Part shown: in pieces, positions 32,591 to 42,369 of the stretch
Layout of the letters: the number at the start of each line of letters is the position of its first letter
Position numbering within the stretch: the stretch's first letter is position 1
Source: Pilasporangium apinafurcum
Lineage: Eukaryota > Oomycota > Peronosporomycetes > Pythiales > Pythiaceae
Reading direction: 5' to 3'
DNA length: 64,000 nucleotides
Assembly (NCBI GenBank): GCA_001600495.1
Contig: BCKE01000056.1
Location: 185,943-249,942, forward strand
Notes under the pieces: model-generated
The model's database searches: none
Told to the model about the DNA's origin: nothing
What the model saw: only the letters and a program-made list of their open reading frames with translations
Position numbers and translations under genes: made by a program

Positions 32591-34172
32591 AGTTTTGCAT
32601 ATTACACGAGTAGAAAACCGCACCCACAATATTGAGTGGCTGAAAGGCAGGCTAGAATGTAAAGAATCCATGATACGAGTATAAGGATTTGTGCAGAATT
32701 TGTTGCTTGCAAAACGAAGCATGTGTCCAAAGTATGATTAAAAAAATCGACAACCAGGACATGGTGATATCATCTATACAGTATACTGAATAGAACACAC
32801 TTATTTGACTATCTAAATCGTACTGGTTGTTTGTCGATTGAAGATTTTTGTGGAATAATGAACATGTCATTTTTGGACTCTATGCGGTATTCTGTCGGAT
32901 CAAAGCTGCTTAATGGACCAAAATTGTCATGAAAACATGTGCATATATGCGTAGAGGGTCACCGAGGGATCACACAGCAAACATAACACATGAGATCTAT
33001 CATCTAGGTCGCCTATATTTGAATTGTCTGGGTATATGCTTTACCAATAAACGCCGATACGATCTTGCCCTGGCTGCTGAAGTCAATCCAATGTGAGGAT
33101 AAGAAGACTGTACGAATGCGTATCTAAGCTTATGGTGAGTTGAAAATAGTATATTGTTAGACAGAGACGATGAGAGGTCAGGAGATACATCTATTTTGCC
33201 GTAAGTTGCTGTTGGGTGATGTCAGGGATGTTTAGATTGCTCGTACATCTTATTCGTTGAGTAAAGATTACCATACATTCAGTGACTATACTCAATTGCT
33301 GCATTCATTCGTTTGTTGCTGGTACCAGCGCTTTTATCCACGGAATTTACTGCAACCATCAAAGTTGTTCATGCACTCATTATGACACAAACAGCAAAAA
33401 AATTTGGACAACTTCCATCTCAATACAATCCTCGATTGGACATGTAAGGCGTGTTGATCGCGACTGCTTGCCTGTCGCTTAAATATTCATTCTAATGAGA
33501 TAGATACCAGCAACTAGCCCCGAGCAGAGTCCAAGATGAGCTCGGACCTGAGAACAAAAATTGTTTGGTCACTGCTGTCAACATTTCTTTCGGCTTCACC
33601 ATGAACGCAAAGTCACACGTATCTGCGGCGCTGTGGTACAACGGGTAAAGGTAGCGCTCATCACAATATGGACGGCAATGGCAACAGCAGAACGAATCTT
33701 AAGACATCATAGACATTACAGCCATACCCTGAGTTCTCGAGTGACAAGCAACTCGACGCGATCAGTACAGTTTAGAAAGTCGAGTGAGCAAGCAACACTG
33801 TCTCAGTTGAAGTGATTGGGAGATCTGACCACGACGACAGGCTATTCGATCGTATCAAATCATCTAGTGGTCAAATTGTTTGATTTGCAAGCAATGTATA
33901 CCCACAATTTCTTTGCACATGAATTTATGGTAGACCTCGTAGCCAAAAAAGGTCCACCACGTCTTCAATATTGTGGGTGCGATTTTCTATTCGTGGTATA
34001 TGCAAAAATGACTCTTTAAATCTGTATTCAACGCCAACATAAAAATCGCGTAAGTCCCTGGAGTTTCATTGTCGTGACATATCCACTCTCTCATTCTGCG
34101 TTGTTTGCATCCCGTGCGCAAGCGCACGACTGGGAAACGAATTAGTAGCATTTGCTTCAACCAACTTCGTCA
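32591..34172. other. intergenic
   Basis: About 1.6 kb without a supported gene. Short open stretches (for example 33561-33815) have no recognisable similarity. CTCTCATTCTG at about 34089 could be an initiator for the following gene; CGTGCGCAAGCGCACG beside it is a small perfect stem. Confidence 0.4.
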
Positions 34173-35891
34173 ATGTCTACTACGCATTTGCCTACAAAGC
34201 TATTGGTGCAGAACTACTTCTGGATACTCTTGGGACTGCTCGTGTTTGTCGTTTTCTGGTCAATCGTGACTGAGTACGAAATCGTAAATGTCATCCTTTC
34301 ACCTTCTTCGATAATATCGAGTAAGGCATACAGTACCGCTGACTGCGGTGATAACCTCTTCATGATCAGTGAGAGTGAGTTAGAGTATCCACATTACTTG
34401 TCCACCACCAACTGGTCTACGCGCATGGGTGATCAGGAGCTACTACACTTGAGTGCATTGCACGCAGCGTGTGTCACTCATCAAGAGGCTGTTATTCCAT
34501 GGCAATTTGGTCTCCATGGCAACACGCTCAACATGCTGATCAACTCTTCCGACCCAAGCATCCTCGAAAAATTGCGCCAGTGTCCCGATGTGGACGTATT
34601 TATCCCAACTGGGATCCGGGGCTTTGGCTATTGCGAAGATGCGGCCGCTTACACCAAATGTACGTTTCGTTCGATAGATTTGGTAAAGATGTGTGGCTAT
34701 CTAATATGTGTAGTTGTGGGGTTATTGTGTAGTTTTGCAGTCGCGCATGTTACCAATATGGGTGCTTAAGGAGTCCTTTTATGACCCCACAGTTGGTCGC
34801 AAAGTCACATACCACGAACTTTGCCCACAAACGCCCATGATTTTCTTCAATCACTACTGGGACGGAGTACCAGACGCACCCGATTGGCCCAAGGACAAGT
34901 TGTTGTATCTCATGCCCAACATCGAAATGTACGAGTTGGTGGCAGAACACTACTGGCGAGCGGATATGGTGCTCTGTAAAACTGCAGTGTGTGCGAAATA
35001 CGTCGCGGAATGGTACAAGCAAGAGGGTAATCCGAGAAACACGCATGTTTTCTTCACCCGTCATACAACCTCGAACATCGCCCTAAAAACACGTACAGAC
35101 TTAGGCGAGCGCAACTTCAAACCAAAAGACTTCACAAATGTCGAGTTCATTCACACAGCTGGCAGCAGGTAATTGTTATATTTTCTTACTGATTCCCGTT
35201 GTGTCTGTATTATGACTAATCTAAGCTATATTCTGTTGTTTTGTGCTGTTTTCGCGTGTTGGGAAGCATTCAAAAAGGTACACAAGTGCTTTTGGACTGC
35301 TGGCTTCAGGAACCCACGTTCCCCACGCTGCATCTTTACATTAGCGAGGGACTTTACGAAGGTGCCTTCAAGAAAAATTTTGACAAGAAAATCGCCGCCA
35401 GTGGCAATATTCAATTACATGCCACGAAGCTAAGCGAACATGAATTCGGCAAATTGATCGCTGAGGCGTCATTCTTCGTTTGTCCGAGTGTCATGGAGGG
35501 CTACGGCCATTATATCAACCAAGCACGAGCCTCGAAAGGGTTGATTATTACATCCGACGTTCCACCGATGAATGAACTAATCACACCTGCCTCAGGTGTA
35601 CTAATCCCTTCCACAACTACGAGACACAAGCAACAATTCCTTGGTGGAACGTCATCATCGGACCACGCATTAAGAGGGGTGCCAGGATTTGTTGCCAGTG
35701 TCAAATCCAAGGATATCTGCAAATCTGTTGAGTACGTTCTCAACGGGTTGACACCGATCGAGCGCGAGCAGCGAGCGAACTTGGCGTTGGAGCAATACTA
35801 TTATGATACAGTTTTCTTTGCACAGAAGATGCAAAAACTGCGCGATTTCACACGAGCAAGACTGCAGCAGCAAAAGCAGCGTCTTTGGTAA
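34173..35891 (+). CDS. glycosyltransferase-like type II membrane protein, copy 2
   Basis: Exons 34173-34659, 34733-35168 and 35267-35891 give 515 residues. Introns are 73 and 98 nt, phases 1 and 2, matching the paralogues. A signal anchor lies at about residues 17-37 (WILLGLLVFVVFWSIV). The middle exon has HELCPQTPMIFFNHYW and LMPNIEMYELVAEHYW; the last exon has EASFFVCPSVMEGYGHYINQ (EGYGHY near residue 384). As in all copies the position of the second EX7E Glu is Gln. The first intron ends at GTGTAG rather than at the nearer TTTTGCAG; only the former keeps the conserved Phe-Leu junction. It is convergent with copy 3. Likely a Golgi/ER glycosyltransferase, specificity unknown. Confidence 0.85.
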
Positions 35892-36440
35892 GAAGCGACT
35901 GACTAAAGGGCAAATTATGGGCTAGATCGATAAATATGATAGCCACAATATTCAAAAGGTGCATAATTATTTCGTTGGGTTGCACTGTATGGCAATGATC
36001 GTACTTGGATGAGCATCCTCCTGGTATGCCACGGGCAAGTCCTCTAAAGAGGTTGAAAACACTGGATCTCCATTCAAGTTGTGCGGGCAATGCATATGCT
36101 CATTTTCGATGGGATTGTAGCAACATCAGGAGAGTAAGATGTCCTTTGATAACAGCTCAGGAATATATTTAAGTATATTTTTTGGATAGATTCTTGAGTT
36201 AAAGTTTATAATCTGAAGTGATTAATCGACCAATCCAGAGACTAGACATTCTTCTGGTTAAGTTTTCTGCTACCAGCGCAGATGGGCTCGATGATGTACA
36301 AATGAAGACCGATGCGGCCGCGAAGAAGCATGAAGTATTATGACTAGGTAAAGCGCGTCCCCAACCAAAACATGCGCTGCCATGCAGTCTTGTGTATATA
36401 CGGTCGTTGGTGTTTGGCTTTGACAAATGCGGCACCATTA
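35892..36440. other. intergenic between convergent glycosyltransferase-like genes
   Basis: Shared 3' flank of two convergent paralogues. No gene seen. Confidence 0.5.
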
Positions 36441-38224
36441 TTAGCTGCCAGCTTCCTGTCGAAGATGCTGCTGCTGTTGTTGTTGTTGTAACTGGTGCGT
36501 TTTTCCCTGTGAGAAATTGCGCAGCTGTTGCATTTTCTGTGCAAAGAAGACTGTATCATAGTAATACTGCTGCAATGCGACGTTCGCCTTGCGCTCTCGC
36601 TCTTGTGGTGTCATCACATTGAGAACGTACGCAACAGATGCACAGATATCCTTGGACTTGACATCGGCGACAAATCCCGGTACCCCTTTCAAGGCATGGT
36701 CTAACGACGACGTCCCACCAAGAAACTGCTCCTTGTGGCTAATGGTGGCGGACGGGATCAATACACCTGAGGCAGACGTGATCAGTTCGTTCATCGGAGC
36801 AACATCAGTCGTGACGATCAGCCCTTTCGAGGCTCGCGCTTGGTTGATGTAGTGACCATAGCCTTCTTGGATACTTGGACACATAAAAAAAGATGCTTCC
36901 GTAATTACCTTACCGAATTCAGCTGCGCTCAGCTTTGCAGCATGCAACTGAACGTTTCTACTAGAGGCAATTTTGTCGCCATAATGTTGCTCAAACGCGC
37001 CTTTATAAAAACGATCATTGATGTAGAGATGGAGTACGGGAAACTTGGGCTGCTTGAGCCAGCAGTTCAGGAGAATATTTGTGCCCTTCTGGTTGCTAAA
37101 AAACGAACAGAACAGCCCCAGAGCTAAGTCAATCCATGCATGAACTCAGAGATATACAGCCAATTTGCTTACCTGGTACCGGCTGTGTGAATGAACTCGA
37201 TGTTTGTAAAGTCTTTTGGCTTGAGGTTGCTCACACCTTGTTCCGTACGAGCTTTCAAGGCCACATTGGATGTTGTATGACGTGTGAAAAATACACGCGT
37301 GTTTCTCGGATTACCCTCTTGCTTGTACCATGCCGTCACGTATTTGGCACATAGTGCGCTCTTGCAAAGCACCATATCAGCCCTCCAATAATGCTCAGCG
37401 ACCAACTCGTACATTTCGATGTTGGGCATAAGGTACAACAACTTGTCTTTCGGCCAATCGGGTGAATCGACGACGCCATCCCAGTAGTGATTAAAGAAAA
37501 TCATCGGCGTAGTTGGACAAAGTTCATGGTATGTGACATTGCGTCCAACTCTAGAGTCATAAAACGACTCTTTTAGTACCCACTTCGGAAGCATCCTTGC
37601 TTGCAAAACTGTAGAATTTTTCAGCCGTGTACGCATACGTGTTAGAAATCGACACATATCCATTAATGCCTATCTGTGCTGATTAGTAAACGTACATTTC
37701 GTGTAGGCGGCGGCGTCCTCGCAGTAACCAAAGCTGCGCAGACCAGCGGTGATGAAAATATCGACAGCAGGACAGCGGCTCAGTTTTTGCACAACATACG
37801 GATCGGAGGCATTGATCAACGTCGTCAATGTGAAACCATTGCGGCCAAACTGCGACGAAATGACGCTCTGATTATGCACACCACAGGCTGTGTGCAAGGT
37901 GCTCAAGTGCAGTAACTCCTGTTCGGAGATGAATGTAGACCAGTCGGTCGACATCATATTCTCTGGGTAGTTGTACTCATCTTCGCTGGCTGTTAGAAGA
38001 TTGGTGCCGTAGTCTACGTCGTTGTAATTCTCAGCGGGCAGAGGAGATATATTCGATGTGCCCGCCATGACATCGTATTCCGCCACAACCGACCAAATGA
38101 CAACGATCACGAGCGATCCAAGCAGTACTGAGAGGAATTGCTGCATCCTCAGCGACATACCATGTCTCGTACTCTTGCTGTTCGATGGAGTAGTGTTGGT
38201 AGCAGACTCGATTGTCATAGACAT
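36441..38224 (-). CDS. glycosyltransferase-like type II membrane protein, copy 3
   Basis: Exons (5' to 3' on the minus strand) 38224-37696, 37608-37173 and 37095-36441 give 539 residues. Introns are 87 and 77 nt with the family's phase 1 and phase 2 positions. The N-terminus is longer than in the other copies (about 28 residues before the helix at about residues 28-50). The middle exon has HELCPTTPMIFFNHYW; the last exon has EASFFMCPSIQEGYGHYINQ (EGYGHY near residue 398), again with Gln in place of the second EX7E Glu. The C-terminus ends in a poly-Gln stretch. Junction residues after the second intron read SNQKG where the others read SIQKG or SVQKG. Same inferred role as its paralogues. Confidence 0.85.
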
Positions 38225-38302
38225 TGGTGCCTACTTGTCTTTAGAAGCTGCACCAAAATGGATCAAATGTGCGCAAATGCCTTGCTCTCGTATAATGGAG
38301 AT

Positions 38303-38528
38303 TTATTATTGGCTATAAATAATATAAATTTGCTTTTACGGCCAATAATATGACAACAACTGCAACATCCATCATAAACCTTCGTACTATAATATTATGC
38401 TCTTCAAAATAAATAAAAATTCAGGGTGAATATTTATCATAGAGGTAACAATACTTGAAAGGTAATTATTTAAAGCATTATTATAACCAATCATTATCCT
38501 TATGATAATCATTTTCAGCCAATAATTA
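38303..38528. repeat. AT-rich MITE-like segment
   Basis: A 226-bp very AT-rich stretch bounded by TTATTATTGGCT (38303-38314) and, inverted, AGCCAATAATTA (38517-38528), 11 of 12 matching. No clear target-site duplication. It lies between copy 3 of the glycosyltransferase family and the bL35m gene and may shape the latter's promoter. Confidence 0.3.
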
Positions 38529-38586
38529 GGTTGAATGGTGTGAGTGGTCAGTTGACCCAGCAATTTGAAAGAGCAGCAACACGCAA

Positions 38587-39108
38587 ATGGCACTCTTCCG
38601 GTACGCCATAGCTCTTGGCTCTGTCTGTTGATGGTATCTCCATCTCGGACCTTCCACTTTATCAGCTTCTTGTCTATTGACCGTACTTTGTCTATGCCAT
38701 TGGTTTAGCTCGCTCACGCGCCAATTTAAGGCGCTTGCTGTCGCACAACCAGCGCTTCCAGGCGCTCGTCCTGCTATTGCTGCAGGTGCCCGTGCATTGA
38801 CGGCACATGCGGCCGCTGCTTCTGGTGCCTCAACGAATACGATTCTAAGTCGATACACAGCTACTTCACGACTTGGCCAAAGCTTTTTCCCACAAGTGCA
38901 GATTCGCTCGATGGGGTATAAATTGAAGACCAAATCCGCCGTGAAGAAGCGCTTCCGTGTGAACTGCAATGGATTGGTGAAGCGCAACCAAGCCAACAAG
39001 CGCCATCTTGCGACCAAGAAGACCCGGGAACGTATTCGCCGGTTGGGGAAGTCGGTGTTGGTAGAGGGCAAGATTCGCAAAAACATTTTGAAGATGTTGC
39101 ACAACTAG
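38587..39108 (+). CDS. MRPL35: mitochondrial large-subunit ribosomal protein bL35m
   Basis: Two exons, 38587-38600 and 38709-39108, give 137 residues. The first exon is only 14 nt (MALF and part of Arg); the intron is 108 nt with GTACGC donor and GGTTTAG acceptor. Without it the open frame has no ATG near its start. Residues 1 to about 70 are Arg/Ala/Ser-rich without acidic residues, typical of a mitochondrial presequence. From [14 protein letters not shown] onward the protein matches bacterial L35, with the conserved KRF, HLATKKT and RRLGK-type basic stretches. It is a component of the mitochondrial 50S-type subunit. Confidence 0.85.
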
Positions 39109-39235
39109 AGAACGAAGCACACACGGGAGGTGAATGAGAAGGAGAATGGTGCGAAAACAATCCCTTGCTCATTGATTTTATGCTTTTGTGAATGTGTTCC
39201 TGTGCTTTTTATTCGTTTATGTTAGCAATAGCTTC

Positions 39236-40259
39236 TTATTTCTGTTCTTTCGTGGATATCACGTATTTTCCACATGTGAAAACGAGACGATAGAACGCCG
39301 TGTGGACGTCCGAAAGCTGGAGCGAGCGATGTGCGAGCTGATTTATCTCTGTCTCACCTTCGTTTTGTATTAACACTTCCTCCATCAATGGAATAAGCAA
39401 TTTCAGATCTAATGAGTTGTCATCAGCGTGATAGGTAGCCATTTCCAAAGTTGCCAGTAAATCGGTGGCTTTTATTGCTCCCGTCTTGCTCATGTCAATG
39501 GATTCAAAAAGGTCTGTCGCTACGTCCAGTAGCTCTATCAACAAAGACAGCAAGAAAAGCAATCAGTCAACCAATGAGGACTCAAATCCCGGTTTCATAT
39601 TCGTTTACTGCCATCTCTCTACCTTCGAGAAGTAGACATACATGGCTCCCCCGCTCAAACTCCGCAAAATCCACATTTTCTCCGATTTCTATCTGGTTTA
39701 CTGGCGTAGATGATGATGTTAGCATCTCAACCGTTTGCTTTTGCATTGTTGTTGGGAAATCAGAGCATAATTGTTCTAAGAACGCCACATGATCTGCTCG
39801 CGGGACAGTGTTTTTCAAATTCAGACAGTCGTTGTTGTCTTTCAGTGGCGTCTCCAGCTTTCGCATATTTTGCATAGCGATCGTCTGAAATGTTTGAAGA
39901 GCTGCATCCTTGAATGAGGACGTTGTTTGAGAACTTGACCGCAGCAACGCTGCAAGGATGGCAATATTGGTACGCCCACTGGCTTGAAGTTGAAAACTAG
40001 AGGAAGCAATAGAAAACAGTCCATAAAATCGGTCGAGCACAATTCAAGCAGTTAGAGCAACTTAACTAGTTGGCGAGGAAGCTCACGGGGGCTCTTGGAC
40101 GTCTGATGAGTAGTTCAGCCACTGCATTTGTGAGCAAATCTTTTGTACCTGACTTGGCTGCTCTGGGCCATCACGCATACGAGGGTATTGCTGTTAGTCC
40201 AGAGTGATAACGCAAGATGGAGCTTTATAACATAGCCCACCAAGGTAATCATCGGCCAT
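39236..40259 (-). CDS. tubulin polyglutamylase complex subunit 1-like (RIIa/DPY30-type N-terminus)
   Basis: Four exons on the minus strand, 40259-40241, 40157-40067, 39996-39623 and 39534-39236, give 260 residues. Introns are 83, 70 and 88 nt, all GT-AG. The N-terminus reads MADDYLAKSGTKDLL, then AVAELLIRRPRAPVSFLANYF, an RIIa/DPY30-like dimerisation and docking motif. Near residue 150 the stretch FERGSHVCLLLEELL followed by a weak EF-like segment resembles the C-terminal domain of TPGS1, the subunit that anchors the TTLL1 polyglutamylase complex on axonemal and centriolar tubulin. Oomycete zoospores have flagella, so this fits. The exon chain rests on splice consensus and on the RIIa motif being rebuilt across the second intron. 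It could instead be another RIIa-containing ciliary protein. Confidence 0.6.
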
Positions 40260-40640
40260 GTCGTGACAATGCTATTGAATCACAAGCGACGTTTCACGAA
40301 AAGCGTTCTCCATAGCTGATTACATATTATTAGGTCGCGAAGTCATCCATTCAGCAGCCAGCTGGCTACGTTTATCTACAGGTTGCTTTCAAGTAAGAAT
40401 TTGATCGATCATAGAAGGATCGGTCAATAGAACCACAACAAAAAAGCTGGAGATCTTCCTATACGTTGCTTCGTCTATGTCGAGTAAAATATAGCGAATG
40501 ATGATTTTATATGCTTACACTAACAGTTGTCGTACAGGTATATTGCAATATACCAGCAGCTATGCAATGCGCTTGTGCAATCGGGCAAATGTACGAGGCA
40601 AGTACTCTTGGGTAGACAGGAGAATTGAGAGGAATAGATC
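40260..40640. other. intergenic
   Basis: No gene; the 5' flank of the TPGS1-like gene and the left flank of the IS607-type relic. Confidence 0.4.
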
Positions 40641-40679
40641 GCATTCGAGCCAATCAACGAGTTTCCTAACCTTCATTCC

Positions 40680-41028
40680 CTCATTTCTCCCACCGGTGGG
40701 ATATACTTTGACGTGCTTTTTTTCTCCCTATCGATAGAAACTTGTTTTCAATTCTCCGCAATGAGATCTTTTTTCTCCACTATCCTTCTTTTCAAGAAAG
40801 GATGCAAGTCGATGACAGTCCATGCCTGAGAAGATCCACATTGGTTCCAGTATCAAGGACAACAAGCCAGGACTGTCCAGGTTGATAGAAATGGCACATA
40901 AAAAGCAGATCTCGAGGATTACGGCTATCATCCAAGACCGACTTGAGTACGGACTCCTCGCACAAATATGTAAAGAGCATAGCATCCAAAACGTGGTTCA
41001 CGCTGATCAAACGATCCACGATAGATGA
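40680..41028 (+). pseudogene. broken IS607 TnpA-like serine recombinase
   Basis: Motifs of the recombinase occur in different frames: SPTGGIYFDV (HTH end), SFQERM (near the usual catalytic Ser region) and GSSIKDNKPGLSRLIEM followed by QDRLEYG. In intact relatives these are one frame with VSS, DIGSG-N and YKDRLxRFG. Here a TGA lies just before the ATG at 40822 and frames shift between blocks. Confidence 0.6.
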
Positions 41029-41039
41029 ACCAGCTCCAA

Positions 41040-42121
41040 ACAGCATCTTAAAAGTAAGGTTGTATCCAGCAAAGGAACAGAAGCAACTTCTCAACAAGAT
41101 GTTTGGTATCAGAAAGTCTTGGAGTATCCTCACTGACAGAGATGTCAACGCTGCTAGAACACATCTTTTTCAAGAATGAACATCTCCAGTAGCGTTCTGT
41201 GAAAGCGAAAGACGAAAATATGATGGTACCTCCTGACAATTACGTTCCCGACACTATCGTTGGGATCGACCCTGATATGCAATCGCTCTGCACTGCCATT
41301 CGCGTGCGAGAAGTTAATGTGGAAGAGGAGAAAGCGAAATGCAACGGAAGGATATCCAAACAAAGTCAAGCGAAGGAGTCGAAGCAGAAACGACGAAAGA
41401 AGTGGGGAAGAAGCGGAAGAAGAAAAGGATGAAGAGACACAAGTACGGTGTTCGACACAAGCGAACCAGTAACCAGGAGTACAATGTTCAACAGATATCT
41501 ACGCGAGAGTACAGGCATCTCGCCGGAATGAACAAGTGTATGTTCTAGCACGAGAAATTGAAGGAGCAGGAACATGAGTACAGAAGGATTATCCGGGAGA
41601 TACCTTCGTTCAAGACAGCGTCGTATGAGCAGTATATGACAAACGTCAAATACGTGTGGAGATATCTCGACTTCTTGGTGAGTTTTTGTGCATCACATTC
41701 ATTCCGTAAATGGCGTTTCCTTCAGTCTAGATTTAGTCGGAAGACGTTGGGATATCTGACAAAGCGGTTGGTATCCACGCCAAGTTCTCAGGTTTACATT
41801 GGACTCGGTGACTAGAGTCAACAGAACTTCGTCAAGGGTCACACGCATGGACCCGTGAAGCGATTCACACGTGAGCTAGCAAAGCACGCGACCGTGCTGC
41901 AAATCGACGAATGCTACCAGCAGCTTGTGGAGACGCCATTCCCGATAAAAAAAGCTGATGGGAGCGCAAGCATCAAGTTTTCCTGTCAGGTTCTCCGCTG
42001 TAACAATAGCGAGTGCAGAATCACGTGGGAGCGAGATGTGAATGCGTCAAAGAACATCCTTACACTCGGTATATGTCTCTTACATGGACTTTCAAGACCG
42101 TCAGAGTTACGATGGGGATAA
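41040..42121 (+). pseudogene. broken Fanzor/TnpB-like RNA-guided nuclease
   Basis: All three RuvC acidic positions can be seen (Asp in GIDP, Glu in QIDE, Asp in RDVNA), but in different frames with two stops. The WED-like N-terminal LYPAKEQKQLL, the Lys-rich block at about 41380-41450, YMTNVKYVWRYLDFLVSF and the C-terminal LRCNNSEC keep the usual order. The QQLVET stretch stands where TSKxCxxC is expected. It cannot make an active protein. Confidence 0.6.
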
Positions 42122-42125
42122 AAGA

Positions 42126-42369
42126 ATGTAGGAAGAGAATAGAGTGTAGGAAAAGTATCCATGGGCATTGGGGGGTCAACAGACTTTTCAAACGCATCCA
42201 CACGGTTAGACCATTTTCTGGTAAGCATCAGTAAGTTGGTAAATTGCTCAAATGCTTGAATTGTGTTTATCAGTTAGTGGCAGTAGCGAACAGTTTTCAC
42301 TTTCAAAACTGATCATCATTCTGCTAACCTGACAAGCAGAACAGTGAGGACTGCGAGAGTGGATTGATC
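42126..42369. other. intergenic / UFSP2-like promoter
   Basis: No gene; right flank of the transposon relic and 5' flank of the UFM1 protease gene. Confidence 0.4.

Larger units (their letters stand above)
40640..42125 (+). mobile_element. decayed IS607-type element: serine recombinase and Fanzor/TnpB-like nuclease
   Basis: The left part holds a TnpA relic: an HTH-like SPTGGIYFDV (about 40690) and the serine-recombinase stretch IGSSIKDNKPGLSRLIEMAH, then DRLEYGLL (40840-41000). The right part holds a TnpB/Fanzor relic: LKVRLYPAKEQKQLLNKMFG (about 41050), RuvC-I-like IVGIDPDMQSL (about 41260), the region VYIGLGD to GHTHGPVKRF, RuvC-II-like LQIDE (about 41897), and LRCNNSEC then RDVNASKNIL (RuvC-III, about 42040). 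Parts lie in at least three frames, with in-frame stops at 41546 and 41813, and the first Cys pair of the zinc ribbon is gone, so both genes are dead. The gene order and motif set are those of IS607-family transposons with Fanzor2-type nucleases. Ends were not defined. Confidence 0.65.

Noticed and set aside
37670-37695. Reading exon 1 of the copy 3 glycosyltransferase-like gene through to a stop at 37670
   Set aside because: The paralogues all splice at the same Lys codon; reading on gives a premature stop and loses the domain.
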